From MGIIa-K1 sp964577145 (lineage in GTDB: Archaea; Thermoplasmatota; Poseidoniia; Poseidoniales; Poseidoniaceae): a DNA stretch of 64,000 bases. Every line of letters starts with the position of its first letter. The stretch's first letter is position 1. Shown here piece after piece: positions 8,846 through 18,223 of the stretch. The translations under genes and the position numbers were made by a program. The stretch is from contig CAZNXM010000005.1 of NCBI GenBank assembly GCA_964577145.1, forward strand, positions 9,473 to 73,472, read 5' to 3'. The notes under the pieces are model-generated. The model did not search any database. It had not been told where the DNA came from and worked only from the letters and a program-made list of their open reading frames with translations.

Positions 8846-10817
8846 GAGCCCGGCGACCTACACTTCTTTCAAAAGACCACCGAAGGCGCAATGCATTCAT
8901 CACAACTGTCACCGAAGATAGTGACATAGCCGCAGCAGCGGCCATAGGGGGTAAATACCATCCAGTCCAAGGGTATGCTACACCCATGGCCAATGGTATT
9001 GCCACGGTATTGTATGCAAAGGCCCAGAATAGGTTTTGACGAATATTCGATCTTGTACGTTGAGCAAGTTCGAGTGCATCAACTGTTGGCATCACACCCG
9101 GCTTCATCAGTACAATATCAGCCGAAATATCAGCTAAGCCTGAAGCACCTGCTACTGCGATACCAAGGTCTGCTTTGGCTAGCGCAGCAGCATCATTGAT
9201 CCCATCACCTACCATAGCGATATTTTCCATCGATTCAATAAGGGAAATTTTCTCCTCAGGAGATAGATTTCCTCTAGCATCATCAATATTCAGGATTGAA
9301 GCGACTCTATCGACTTCGACCTGTGAGTCACCACTAGCAATAATCACCTTTGGTAGTGCTGCTATTGCAGCGGCGGCATCGCTTCTAATTTCGTCTTCAA
9401 GCATAATTGTGCCAATCAATAACTCTTCACGGTGAACTTCGACTCCGTTATTCCCCTTACCAACAAAGTGTTCGATACCGTCGATTTTTCCCCGAACCCC
9501 CCATCCTGGAATTGTGGTAACTTCACTTGCTTCGGGATAATTTTCACATGCCTTTACAATCGCATCTGCAATTGGGTGAGTTGTATGTGATTCTAGTCCT
9601 GCAGCAATTTGTAGAGCTTCATTTGAGTCGCAACTCACAATTGGCTTTCCTTCGGTAATTGTTCCGGTTTTATCCATCACAACAATTTCTATTGTTGAAG
9701 CGGATTCAAGCGCTCTATGGCCCTTGAGTAGAATACCATGACGCGCGCCCGTAGTCGTACCGACAAAGAGTGAGATTGGTGTGGCCAATCCCATTGCACA
9801 TGGGCAAGCAATTACAAGAACAGTTACCGCATTCTTTATTGCAATATATTCCCCTTCTTTTTTCCAATATAGGAAGGTAATAATCGCAAGAGTAAGTACA
9901 ATTGGAACAAAGATGGATGCGATTCGATCAACTGTCCTTTCGATTGCGGCTTTTTCAGATTGTGCCTTTTCAACCATGCGAATAACATCATCAAGTCGAG
10001 ATGAGCCTGAATCATTTTCAGCACGTATTGAAATACTACCATCTATACATGTAGACCCCGCCCAAATCCTATCGCCTACCGACATTTTCACCGGCATTGA
10101 TTCACCAGTAATAGCTGCCTGTTCTACATCTGTCACACCTTGGATGATTTGTCCATCAACAGGAACGATTGAACCCGCCTTCACTAGGATTTCATCACCT
10201 GCTTTGTGCTGCCCTTCGATTCTTTGCCCAGCAAGATTTGCAAATGAGGAGGTTGCTGTTACCCTCGCACGTGATTCTAATGCATCACCAAATGCCACAA
10301 ATGCTGGAACGATAAACGCCGCCTCCCACATTTGCTGTTCAGGTGAATACAGCGTCCAAATTATTGCAGCAGACATCGCACAGAGCACCAGAGTGTACAT
10401 ATTTAGGCCATATCTCAATGACTTGATTCCTTTCTCAACCACCCTCCATCCTCCTAGAGCAAGAACCAATGCTAAGGCAAGAATTCCTACTTCCGTTGAT
10501 GAGGCTTCATTTAGCATAAAATATGCCATAAATGAAAGTGCGATCAGCAAACCGAGAATCGAAGTAAGAAAATCTCTGTCTGATGATTCCTTTTCCATTG
10601 ACCATTTCTTTGAAAAATCAATGGGAATAGAGGCCTGGTATCCTGATGAATTCACAGCAGTAATCACATCGTCAATTGACACCTTTCCACGAAAATCCAC
10701 CTTTCCAAGCGCGAGATTTACAGATACAGAATCAATTCCTGAAATTTCCTTGACTGCATTTTCAACATGGGTCACACAAGCGGCACAGGTCATGCCACCC
10801 ACATCTATGCGCCCCAT
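8835..10817 (-). CDS. copA: Copper-exporting P1B-type ATPase
   Basis: 660 residues, pumps Cu(I) across the cytoplasmic membrane. One N-terminal heavy-metal domain carries GMTCAAC (Cys11 and Cys14). Then come paired membrane helices, the CPC motif in ACPCAMGLATP (about residue 337), phosphorylation motif DKTGTITEG (about 379) and GDGINDAAAL (about 537). The penultimate helix has the YN pair (FAYNTVAIPLAMG) and the last has MSLSS, together the Cu(I) transport signature. Its 3' end overlaps mqnD. The start lies next to a perfect inverted repeat (10819-10836) that may control expression. Very secure. Confidence 0.96.
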   Translation of the reverse strand: MGRIDVGGMTCAACVTHVENAVKEISGIDSVSVNLALGKVDFRGKVSIDDVITAVNSSGYQASIPIDFSKKWSMEKESSDRDFLTSILGLLIALSFMAYFMLNEASSTEVGILALALVLALGGWRVVEKGIKSLRYGLNMYTLVLCAMSAAIIWTLYSPEQQMWEAAFIVPAFVAFGDALESRARVTATSSFANLAGQRIEGQHKAGDEILVKAGSIVPVDGQIIQGVTDVEQAAITGESMPVKMSVGDRIWAGSTCIDGSISIRAENDSGSSRLDDVIRMVEKAQSEKAAIERTVDRIASIFVPIVLTLAIITFLYWKKEGEYIAIKNAVTVLVIACPCAMGLATPISLFVGTTTGARHGILLKGHRALESASTIEIVVMDKTGTITEGKPIVSCDSNEALQIAAGLESHTTHPIADAIVKACENYPEASEVTTIPGWGVRGKIDGIEHFVGKGNNGVEVHREELLIGTIMLEDEIRSDAAAAIAALPKVIIASGDSQVEVDRVASILNIDDARGNLSPEEKISLIESMENIAMVGDGINDAAALAKADLGIAVAGASGLADISADIVLMKPGVMPTVDALELAQRTRSNIRQNLFWAFAYNTVAIPLAMGVAYPWTGWYLPPMAAAAAMSLSSVTVVMNALRLRWSFERSVGRRAHVE

Positions 10818-10818
10818 G

Positions 10819-10836
10819 TCCTCCCCTTGGGGAGGA
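10819..10836. promoter_or_regulatory. Perfect 8-bp inverted repeat at the copA start
   Basis: TCCTCCCC and GGGGAGGA arms with a two-base spacer, ending one base before the copA ATG (minus strand) and inside the divergent spacer to the surface-protein gene. On the copA transcript the second arm is a purine-rich, Shine-Dalgarno-like tract. It could be an operator for a dimeric regulator or a hairpin masking the initiation site. The sequence is certain; the role is inferred. Confidence 0.5.
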
Positions 10837-10911
10837 ACCTATTGAAATGGCGGGTTTCAGCCGTTATCCTTTCAATGTAGGTGTGTCTGTGCGATACACG
10901 GAGAGGAGCAG

Positions 10912-13281
10912 TTGCAAGCGCGAAGTGTATTCGTAGCCTTGATACTAGCTGTACTTATTTTCCCATTTGCCAGTGCGATTCCATCAGGTTTGACGCTCGT
11001 TGAGGCTACTTGGTATGACGATGGTGCCGATGGTGGAGAATTAATTGCCATAACCGATGATGGGAGTATGATTGCTTCCGCTCACGGCAAGGAAATCGCC
11101 TTTTTCAATGCTACAACACTCGAGGTATTACACGTACTCGAATTCCAGCGAAATATCCTTTCAATGGAATTTTCTCCAGATGGAACAAAATTGGTAATCA
11201 CGAAGGAAAGAGTGCCCCTATATCCAAAGTCACTTCGACTGGTTGAACTGTCAACTATGGAATTGCTTGAGAGATATAGTGGTGATGCCGAAGAACAAGC
11301 AGATGTCATTGCATGGAATACTCTAGGCGACATTATTGCTACGCAATCCGACGGTGGGGGAGTTGTTCTTATCAGGGAAGCAGACATGTCAGTGAAAACG
11401 GTATTATCTGATCATAATGCTGATATTTCCTGTATCGATTTTAGTAATAATGGACTCTATATCCTAACTGGTGATGAGAGTGGCAGGTATATCGTGTGGC
11501 AAGAGGATGGCACAAAATATGGCGATGTAAGAAATCTTGGCGAACCAATTGTTGATTGCAAATTTTCCCCAAATAGCCAGAAAGTTGCATTGATGGGTGA
11601 AAGAGGATTGCTGAAGATTAATACTCTCGAAGGCGAAGAATTAGACTCGACATTACTACTTGGCGGAGGTAAAATTGAATTCTCTTCAACGGGTCACCAA
11701 ATGCATATTCTAAATCACAATGAAAATCGTCGCGGGATTAGTTCTGTGGCAATTGATACATTAGATACAGTCATGTCTACATACACATTTCACAAAATGT
11801 TAGACTTCATCATTATTGATGACGAATATGGGCGCATTCAGGGATTTTATGTAGCCAGTGGAACAGGTCAGATTGCAATCTATAAACGCTCAATTTCAAC
11901 TCCTGGCTTTGGGATGGGAGGAGCGGATTTAGATGGCGATGGAGTACCAGATACTGAAGATTTTGATGATGATGGCGATGGGATTATTGATTCCATGGAC
12001 AAGACTTGTGCTGATGATTCAATAACTCCGTGCCACAGGGATCCCGACCATACAAAAATACGGCATGTTGAATTCCATTTCGGCGAAGAAGTGTTGACGA
12101 TTTCGGATACAATTTCTCTTGAAACTGTGATGAGTACTCACATCAGAAATATGAGTAGAATCGGAATAGCTGCAGATAATCATGTCTCAAATAATGAAGC
12201 CGCTTTATTCGCTCATTCGATGTGTAAAAACATGGATCACGATGAGATAATTAGCAATTGGAAAAAATCGCTTTCCATGTCAAGCGGAGCGATTTCTGGA
12301 GGGAGGGTTGACTGTGAGATTGGCACTGGAATGGCCGGTGTTACGGCATCTTCATATTCTACACAAATAAAACTCACAATAATCACTACATTTGTGATGG
12401 ATACACTGATTGAATACCCCTTGAATCTAACTCTAGATGACCAACCTGAGCCAACAGAAGGCTCAGTGGCCTGGCTTGCTCCGAGTCATCCAATCTCCGT
12501 TACAGTTTCAGGCACAAATGCAAATGGAGAAACACTGAAATTATGGTGGAATGATGGGCACCAAATGACACAACTTACACTCGAAAAGCAGGTGATTGAA
12601 GAAGACCCTGTGGGTGAGATTATTGGTTGGGTATTCCATCCTCTAATGGTCGCCCTATACATGGTAATTTGTGCAGTTGGCTTAGTATTGTGGATTAGAA
12701 GAGATAATCGCATCGACCTAGAGTTAGATGATGACGATGAGGACGATGAGGACGATGACGTCGATGAGTATGATTCTGAATACGATGAAGAATACCTTGA
12801 GGAAGAATATGAGGTTGAAACAGGTGAAGACGATTTTGTTAGAACGCCACCGAGGAGAGAACCTCCAACTCGTTCTATACCTTTGAGAGAAGAAGGGGAT
12901 TTCTTTACATCTGATCAACCAGGCTCACAGAAAAAGCGTAGGCGTAGAGGTGTAGATTCTGTTGTCAACCGTGAAGGACCAATAATGAAAACCAAGCGAA
13001 AACGTTTATCGGAAGTAGATTCTAATCAAACAAAGACAGTTGCAACCAAGGTTGTTACAAAACGCAAGGTTGTAGCCATGGGTAGTGAGCAAGCCGTTGT
13101 TGAGCGTGAAATAAAGACTAGAAGAGTTCGTAAAGCTAAGGTTGAGACCACTCCTGTTAAGAAAAAGAAGAAGCGCAAAGCTACTCGAAGGAAGGCAAAG
13201 CGAAAGAAGCCAAAGAAAGACATTGATGAAAAGGCACTCAATGAGGACCTAGTCAAGGGATTCATCACTGACGATGAATGA
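10912..13281 (+). CDS. Secreted beta-propeller membrane protein with cytoplasmic acidic/basic tail
   Basis: 789 residues from a TTG at 10912 (GGAGAGGAG just upstream). It begins with a signal peptide (VALILAVLIFPFASA), then about 300 residues of WD40/YVTN-like blades (such as ILSMEFSPDGTKLVI and ISCIDFSNNGLYILTGDESG). A thrombospondin type 3-like calcium repeat follows (DLDGDGVPDTEDFDDDGDG, about 343-361), then another extracellular region and one membrane helix (about 572-590). The tail inside the cell is very acidic (Asp/Glu run) and then very basic (Lys/Arg run). This suggests a type I surface protein. Ligand and function unknown. It ends one base before the convergent mqnA stop. Confidence 0.85.
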   Translation: MQARSVFVALILAVLIFPFASAIPSGLTLVEATWYDDGADGGELIAITDDGSMIASAHGKEIAFFNATTLEVLHVLEFQRNILSMEFSPDGTKLVITKERVPLYPKSLRLVELSTMELLERYSGDAEEQADVIAWNTLGDIIATQSDGGGVVLIREADMSVKTVLSDHNADISCIDFSNNGLYILTGDESGRYIVWQEDGTKYGDVRNLGEPIVDCKFSPNSQKVALMGERGLLKINTLEGEELDSTLLLGGGKIEFSSTGHQMHILNHNENRRGISSVAIDTLDTVMSTYTFHKMLDFIIIDDEYGRIQGFYVASGTGQIAIYKRSISTPGFGMGGADLDGDGVPDTEDFDDDGDGIIDSMDKTCADDSITPCHRDPDHTKIRHVEFHFGEEVLTISDTISLETVMSTHIRNMSRIGIAADNHVSNNEAALFAHSMCKNMDHDEIISNWKKSLSMSSGAISGGRVDCEIGTGMAGVTASSYSTQIKLTIITTFVMDTLIEYPLNLTLDDQPEPTEGSVAWLAPSHPISVTVSGTNANGETLKLWWNDGHQMTQLTLEKQVIEEDPVGEIIGWVFHPLMVALYMVICAVGLVLWIRRDNRIDLELDDDDEDDEDDDVDEYDSEYDEEYLEEEYEVETGEDDFVRTPPRREPPTRSIPLREEGDFFTSDQPGSQKKRRRRGVDSVVNREGPIMKTKRKRLSEVDSNQTKTVATKVVTKRKVVAMGSEQAVVEREIKTRRVRKAKVETTPVKKKKKRKATRRKAKRKKPKKDIDEKALNEDLVKGFITDDE

Positions 13282-14070
13282 TTACCAAGCCATCTGCAAG
13301 TTGTCAACCGAGCCGCAAGCCTCCACGAGGAAAGCATTGAGTCCGGCTAAATCCTCAGCATCCATGCGATTGATAACTTCACCAAAATATCGTTCTAGCC
13401 TTTCGATAGATTGAGAGGTTTTTTCGCTGCTAATTTTGATAACATCACGTCGGATATCAGGATTGCACTCGAATGATTCCAATTGCTCAAGTAATGCCGC
13501 ATGGGCGTGTTTGACGGTAGAGATTGGCGAATCACGCCTAGTAGCAAAAACACCGAAAACCATAGGGTGACCGGTGAGATTCTTCCACTCTGCACCGAGG
13601 TCCATTTTCACTAGACTCGGGTTATTAGTTGCCGCTTCCAGTGAACGGTCACCGATTAACAGACACGCATCGCATGTATTGAGCATAGTTTGCAGGTCCG
13701 GCCCCATCTCTTGATATTCAGGATTGAATCCATTAGACTTCATCAAGTGTTTAAGCAAGGTTACTGAAGTTGTTGAATCGGTTGGTAGTGCAATGGTTTT
13801 GATAGATGGCAAATCCTTGTTCGAAAATAGCAATACGCTACCTACCTCGCCCTTGCTTGAAATTGCGAGATCTGGAACAAGTGCTAATTCATCACAATGC
13901 CGAGCATAATCCGCGGCTGGAATTGGAGCGATAATGCAGTCGCGCCGCAAAAGATGTCCCGTTAGCCAAGAAGGAGGTGCAGGAATGACTGACCAACTCT
14001 CATCTAAACTATGGAATAGAGGCTCGCAATTGATGAAAGCAACTCTACCAATCGTTCTCTGCCAAGACAT
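13282..14070 (-). CDS. mqnA: Chorismate dehydratase-like (MqnA)
   Basis: MqnA dehydrates chorismate to 3-enolpyruvylbenzoate, the entry step of futalosine menaquinone synthesis. 262 residues with the family opening (RVAFINCEPLF), the IAPIPAADYARH stretch and the GHPMVFGVFATRR stretch of this MqnA/MqnD solute-binding-like fold. AGGTGA lies before the ATG, just after the mqnE stop (nine-base separation), so it is the last gene of a Ca-ATPase-mqnE-mqnA operon. Confidence 0.9.
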   Translation of the reverse strand: MSWQRTIGRVAFINCEPLFHSLDESWSVIPAPPSWLTGHLLRRDCIIAPIPAADYARHCDELALVPDLAISSKGEVGSVLLFSNKDLPSIKTIALPTDSTTSVTLLKHLMKSNGFNPEYQEMGPDLQTMLNTCDACLLIGDRSLEAATNNPSLVKMDLGAEWKNLTGHPMVFGVFATRRDSPISTVKHAHAALLEQLESFECNPDIRRDVIKISSEKTSQSIERLERYFGEVINRMDAEDLAGLNAFLVEACGSVDNLQMAW

Positions 14071-14078
14071 TCAATCAC

Positions 14079-15290
14079 CTACTGAGCCATTGTGAGGCTA
14101 CGTTTCTGTGCTATTGGAGGAATGTCAAATCCTTCAAATTTGGTATAGGTAGTGTTGCGCATTACTGGCCTGCATCCTGAATCAATGATCAGTTTTGAAA
14201 GCGCGATTTTATCGTGTTGTAAATCAGCCTTCGAACCTGCTAGGTGCATAATCGACTCCTTTTCAACCGTACCATCGACATCGTCTGCTCCACATTGTAA
14301 TGCTAATTCCGCTAATGATTCGCCGATATTCATTCGATATGCCTTGATATGCGGTATATTGTCCAATAAGAGCCGTGAAATAGCGATCATTCGGAGTATT
14401 TCCACACCGCTGGATAGTTGCGCCTCAGGCAGTCTTGAGTCATCAGGCAGGTAGGGATAGGGTACAAAGCATTGGAAACCCCCAGTCAACTCTTGTTGTT
14501 CCCTTATTCTGATTAGATGATTCAGTCTATGCTCTATCGTTTCTATTGTTCCAAATAGCATGGTGCAATTGGTAGGTATTCCAATTCGATGAGCCGAGCC
14601 ATGAATACTGAGATATTCTTGCGAAGACTCCTTTCCGCGGCATATAACCTCTCTAATTTCATCATCGAGAATTTCAGCACCTCCACCAGGGAGTGAACCC
14701 AATCCAGAATCCTTTAGTCTCCCTAAGCAATCAGCAATTGATATGTCTGAGAGCTGTGCAATATGCTTGATTTCAACCGCAGTAAGCGCCTTTATGTGGA
14801 TGTGTGGGAACTCAGTACTAACTCTTGCAAACAACTCACAGTAGTGTACGATATCCCACTCTGGATGTAGGCCTCCAACCGAATGTACTTCGTCTACTCT
14901 GTTCGAATACTTTCTCAAATCCTCAATATATGCATCAATCGACATTGCATATGCATCATCTGCCTTACGTCCACGTCTAAATGCACAGAATTTACATGCT
15001 AAGGTGCAAATATTTGTCTGATTAATGTGAACGTTCACATTGAAGAAAGCTTGGTCATCATACCTAGATTCCTTTACCAGTTTAGCGAGTTTGAATAATT
15101 CGTCAATGTCTTGGTGATTAAAGAGTATAATCCCCTCTTCCAAGGTTAGGGATTGTCCGTCAGCAATATTTGTGACAATACCTTGTAATTGATTAGACCA
15201 GGAGTGCTCTCCAAGCGAGTCAGCCAGTCTATCCTTCCAGTCGGGATGTGCACCAGCAATCGAAAACTCCGACTGCCAGATGTCTGCCAT
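14079..15290 (-). CDS. mqnE: Radical SAM aminofutalosine synthase (MqnE)
   Basis: Radical SAM enzyme that joins 3-enolpyruvylbenzoate to SAM-derived adenosine, giving aminofutalosine. The iron-sulfur motif reads CTLACKFCAF, followed by VGGLHPEWD, IHIKALTAVEI and LGSLPGGGAEI, which match MqnE better than MqnC. I use ATG 15290; an in-frame TTG at 15320 is also possible, and neither has a strong ribosome site. It starts shortly after the Ca-ATPase stop and is followed by mqnA. MqnC and the nucleosidase MqnB are not in this window. Confidence 0.9.
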   Translation of the reverse strand: MADIWQSEFSIAGAHPDWKDRLADSLGEHSWSNQLQGIVTNIADGQSLTLEEGIILFNHQDIDELFKLAKLVKESRYDDQAFFNVNVHINQTNICTLACKFCAFRRGRKADDAYAMSIDAYIEDLRKYSNRVDEVHSVGGLHPEWDIVHYCELFARVSTEFPHIHIKALTAVEIKHIAQLSDISIADCLGRLKDSGLGSLPGGGAEILDDEIREVICRGKESSQEYLSIHGSAHRIGIPTNCTMLFGTIETIEHRLNHLIRIREQQELTGGFQCFVPYPYLPDDSRLPEAQLSSGVEILRMIAISRLLLDNIPHIKAYRMNIGESLAELALQCGADDVDGTVEKESIMHLAGSKADLQHDKIALSKLIIDSGCRPVMRNTTYTKFEGFDIPPIAQKRSLTMAQ

Positions 15291-15329
15291 ATTAGAGGGG
15301 GCGGGAATCAGATTCTTCAATCTGTGCCA

Positions 15330-18116
15330 TCATCTACGACCGGCATTCACACTAAATATTTCACTTGTAACCAACAATTTGCGGAATTCCTCGATGAAGA
15401 ATACAGTACTTGCAACGGCAATAATTACGCCCCAATCTTTCAATTCCAGAGGGGTAGTTGATAGCAATTCACCGATTGCGAAATTGGTAAGAGGTATGGT
15501 GACATCTGCACATTGAACCACGAATAATAGCAAACTCATGGAGAAGAATATTGCAAGGAATATCGCTCTATTTGAAAAAATACCGAGTTTGAAAACGCTA
15601 TCCTCACGACTTCTACAATTCATTACATTGAATAATTGGTACACGATGAATACCGAGAAACACATGGTCATTGCCTTTACATTTTTATCAACATCTGAAC
15701 CACCCGCTAGATAGTATACGAGCAGGGTCCCTGTAACCATTACTGCACCGAGGTAGAAAATCAGTAAGATGTCCATTAAATTCGGCAATGATTCATTTAC
15801 AGGACGAGGGGGTCTATCCATCACATTGTTATGCTTCTTTTCTACGCCAAGGGCCACTGCTGGAGGTCCATCCATGATGATGTTGATCACCAGTATTTGT
15901 GTGGCCGTAAGGGGGAGATTCCAATCAAAAACCACTGTTGCCAAAAGCAGTAGTGCCACGGCTGCAACATTGGTCGAAACTTGGTACCTAACGAAATTGC
16001 GAATATTAGCATAGATTTTACGCCCTTCTTCCACCGCGTGGACAATATTAGCAAAATTATCGTCTTGTAATACCATATCTGAGGCATCTTTGGCAACATC
16101 CGTTCCTGAAATACCCATAGAAATTCCAATATTGGCGCGCGAGAGCGCCGGGGCATCATTTACTCCATCTCCAGTCATTGCAACAACTTCACCTTCATTT
16201 TGAAGAGCAGTAACAATTCTCATTTTTTGATCTGGTGTAACTCTGCTAAATATTGCAGTTGATAAGGAAACATCACGTAGTGCAAAATCGTCTAAATCTC
16301 TTAACTTATCTCCAGAGATAGCATCAATATGTGGTTTAGTGATGTTGAGTTCTTCTCCGATTGCTTGTGCGGTAATCTGTTGGTCACCAGTAATCATTTT
16401 TACACTAATTCCTGCTTTTTGACATTGTGCAATCGCATCGTACACTTCAAATCGCGGCGGATCGATTATTCCAACCATGCCAAGGAAAATGAAGTCATTT
16501 TCCATGAGTGTCATATCCGTGAAGTCTTCGCCATCCTTGACTTTCCTAGCACATAGAGCAATCACTCTCATCGCTTTGCTTGCCATTTCGCGATTCGCAA
16601 CTACCGCTTCATCAATATCACCGTCCTCAATAGGAACAATTTCTCCATCGGAAATTTTCCAATTTACAAGATTCTTGTACCCACCTGCGCCACCTTTGGA
16701 GAATACCCAATTTTCACCTTCGTAATCATGGATTACAGACATACGTTTCCTTTCGGTATCAAAGAAGAATTCGTGTATTCGCTGATGGCGCTGTGCGAAT
16801 TTGGTAACGTTTCCATTGAACTTGTATCCTAGGACCGCACATGCACTGTCAGTGGGGTCACCAATAGCTGACCATTGTCCATCTGTTAGTGCAATCTGAG
16901 AATTATGACAAAGTGATAATGTTGCAGCAGCAAGGCGGAATCCAAGATTTTGTTGCATAGCACCCATTTTTTCATCATCTAACTCCTTGCCTTCAAAGGA
17001 TAGTTTTCCTTCTGGAGTAAAACCCTCTCCAGTGACATCATAGACGATTTGTGGCATCATCAATCTCTTGGCAGTCATCTGATTTTTGGTTAGAGTTCCT
17101 GTCTTATCTGTACAGATTACAGTGGTTGATCCAAGAGTTTCAACCGCTTTCATTCTTCGAATAATAGCCCCATGGCGCGCCATATTGCGCATGCCAATTG
17201 CCAATGTAGTAACTAAAATTATTGGCAAACCTTCTGGTACAATAGCAACGAAAATAGCGATGGCGATAATGAATTGGTCAACCGCAACTTCCCACATGTC
17301 AACACCAGTGCCAATATTGAGTACCAATTCAATCGATACCAATAGTACTGCAACAATTAGGGCGATGAATCCAAGGAATTTACCTAAGGACTCTAACTTC
17401 AGTTCCAGCGGCGTCTTTGGGGAAGAAGCGCCTGCAATATCACTGGCAATTCTGCCCAACTCTGTACCCATTCCAGTTGAAGTTACAATTCCGACAGAGC
17501 GACCTGTTGCTATTGTAGTACCCATGAATAGCATATTAGACATATCAGCGAGTAAAGTCTCACTAGCTAGCGCATCACAAGTGACCTTTGTCGTCATTGA
17601 TTCACCTGTCAATGCAGATTCATCTACTTTGCATTGCCACGATTCAGTAACACGGATATCGGCTGGTACTTTTAGGCCCTCTTCCAATTTCACAATGTCA
17701 CCCGGGACCAATTCAATGGTAGGGATTTCCATTTCTAACCCATCGCGGCAAACTACGCATTGAGATACAGCCATCTGCTTCAAAGCACCCATTGCTTGCT
17801 CGGCTTGATTTTCCTGCCAGTATCCAAAGAATGCATTCGCTGTTAGAACAAGGAAGATGAAAATTGCATCCCCTGGTTCATTTGGATGGATTGCAAGGGC
17901 CACTAAAGCTGCACCGATTAGAAGATAGTTCAATGGATCATGGAATTGTGCGAGAAAGCGTAAAAATGCAGAGACTTTAGGTGGCTCGCTCAATCTATTT
18001 GGCCCATACTCCTCTAATCTTGTTGAAGCATCTTGTGAACTTAGTCCTCCAAGAGGGGTGTCCAACTCCATTAGGGCGTCTTCAATTTCTCTGGCATGCC
18101 AATTTCCTCTTGACAT
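15330..18116 (-). CDS. P-type cation ATPase, probable calcium pump (PMR1-like)
   Basis: 928 residues from ATG 18116 (MSRGNWHAREIEDALM); the frame is open up to 18305 but that part is not family-like and overlaps the divergent gene. Motifs: TGES in the actuator domain, PEGLP in helix 4, CTDKTGTLTKNQ (Asp near 332), MTGDGVNDAPALSRAN, and helix 6 NIIMDGPPAVALG, which matches the N-x-x-x-D calcium motif of type IIA pumps. Helix 5 reads STNVAAVALLLL and lacks the glutamate of SERCA site I, as in single-site PMR1 pumps. Calcium is therefore the most likely ion; another cation is possible. It heads the operon with mqnE and mqnA. Confidence 0.88.
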   Translation of the reverse strand: MSRGNWHAREIEDALMELDTPLGGLSSQDASTRLEEYGPNRLSEPPKVSAFLRFLAQFHDPLNYLLIGAALVALAIHPNEPGDAIFIFLVLTANAFFGYWQENQAEQAMGALKQMAVSQCVVCRDGLEMEIPTIELVPGDIVKLEEGLKVPADIRVTESWQCKVDESALTGESMTTKVTCDALASETLLADMSNMLFMGTTIATGRSVGIVTSTGMGTELGRIASDIAGASSPKTPLELKLESLGKFLGFIALIVAVLLVSIELVLNIGTGVDMWEVAVDQFIIAIAIFVAIVPEGLPIILVTTLAIGMRNMARHGAIIRRMKAVETLGSTTVICTDKTGTLTKNQMTAKRLMMPQIVYDVTGEGFTPEGKLSFEGKELDDEKMGAMQQNLGFRLAAATLSLCHNSQIALTDGQWSAIGDPTDSACAVLGYKFNGNVTKFAQRHQRIHEFFFDTERKRMSVIHDYEGENWVFSKGGAGGYKNLVNWKISDGEIVPIEDGDIDEAVVANREMASKAMRVIALCARKVKDGEDFTDMTLMENDFIFLGMVGIIDPPRFEVYDAIAQCQKAGISVKMITGDQQITAQAIGEELNITKPHIDAISGDKLRDLDDFALRDVSLSTAIFSRVTPDQKMRIVTALQNEGEVVAMTGDGVNDAPALSRANIGISMGISGTDVAKDASDMVLQDDNFANIVHAVEEGRKIYANIRNFVRYQVSTNVAAVALLLLATVVFDWNLPLTATQILVINIIMDGPPAVALGVEKKHNNVMDRPPRPVNESLPNLMDILLIFYLGAVMVTGTLLVYYLAGGSDVDKNVKAMTMCFSVFIVYQLFNVMNCRSREDSVFKLGIFSNRAIFLAIFFSMSLLLFVVQCADVTIPLTNFAIGELLSTTPLELKDWGVIIAVASTVFFIEEFRKLLVTSEIFSVNAGRR

Positions 18117-18122
18117 AAATGA

Positions 18123-18154
18123 ACCCCATAAGGCATACGCCCTTGGCTTGGGGT
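18123..18154. promoter_or_regulatory. Imperfect hairpin in the divergent promoter region
   Basis: ACCCCA (18123-18128) pairs with TGGGGT (18149-18154), and inside it AAGG (18130-18133) pairs with CCTT (18141-18144). It lies between the divergent Ca-ATPase and OPT transporter genes, the region that must hold both promoters. It could be an operator; no binding protein is known. Confidence 0.3.
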
Positions 18155-18223
18155 ATAACTCATGCTTATTATCATCCGGGTGGGTATTCCTTGCCACGAC
18201 TCCGATGTATTCACATGCCTGAT

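Noticed and set aside
9781..10845. Long open frame on the plus strand opposite copA (354 codons)
   Set aside because: The minus strand encodes an unmistakable CopA; the antisense frame is Ser/Ile/Thr-rich with no domain.
14079..15290. MqnC rather than MqnE for the radical SAM gene
   Set aside because: The VGGLHPEWD and LPGGGAEI stretches and the end of the protein fit MqnE better; both enzymes share the fold.
17086..17763. Plus-strand open frame opposite the calcium-type ATPase
   Set aside because: Antisense to the DKTGT region of a clear P-type ATPase; no domain of its own.
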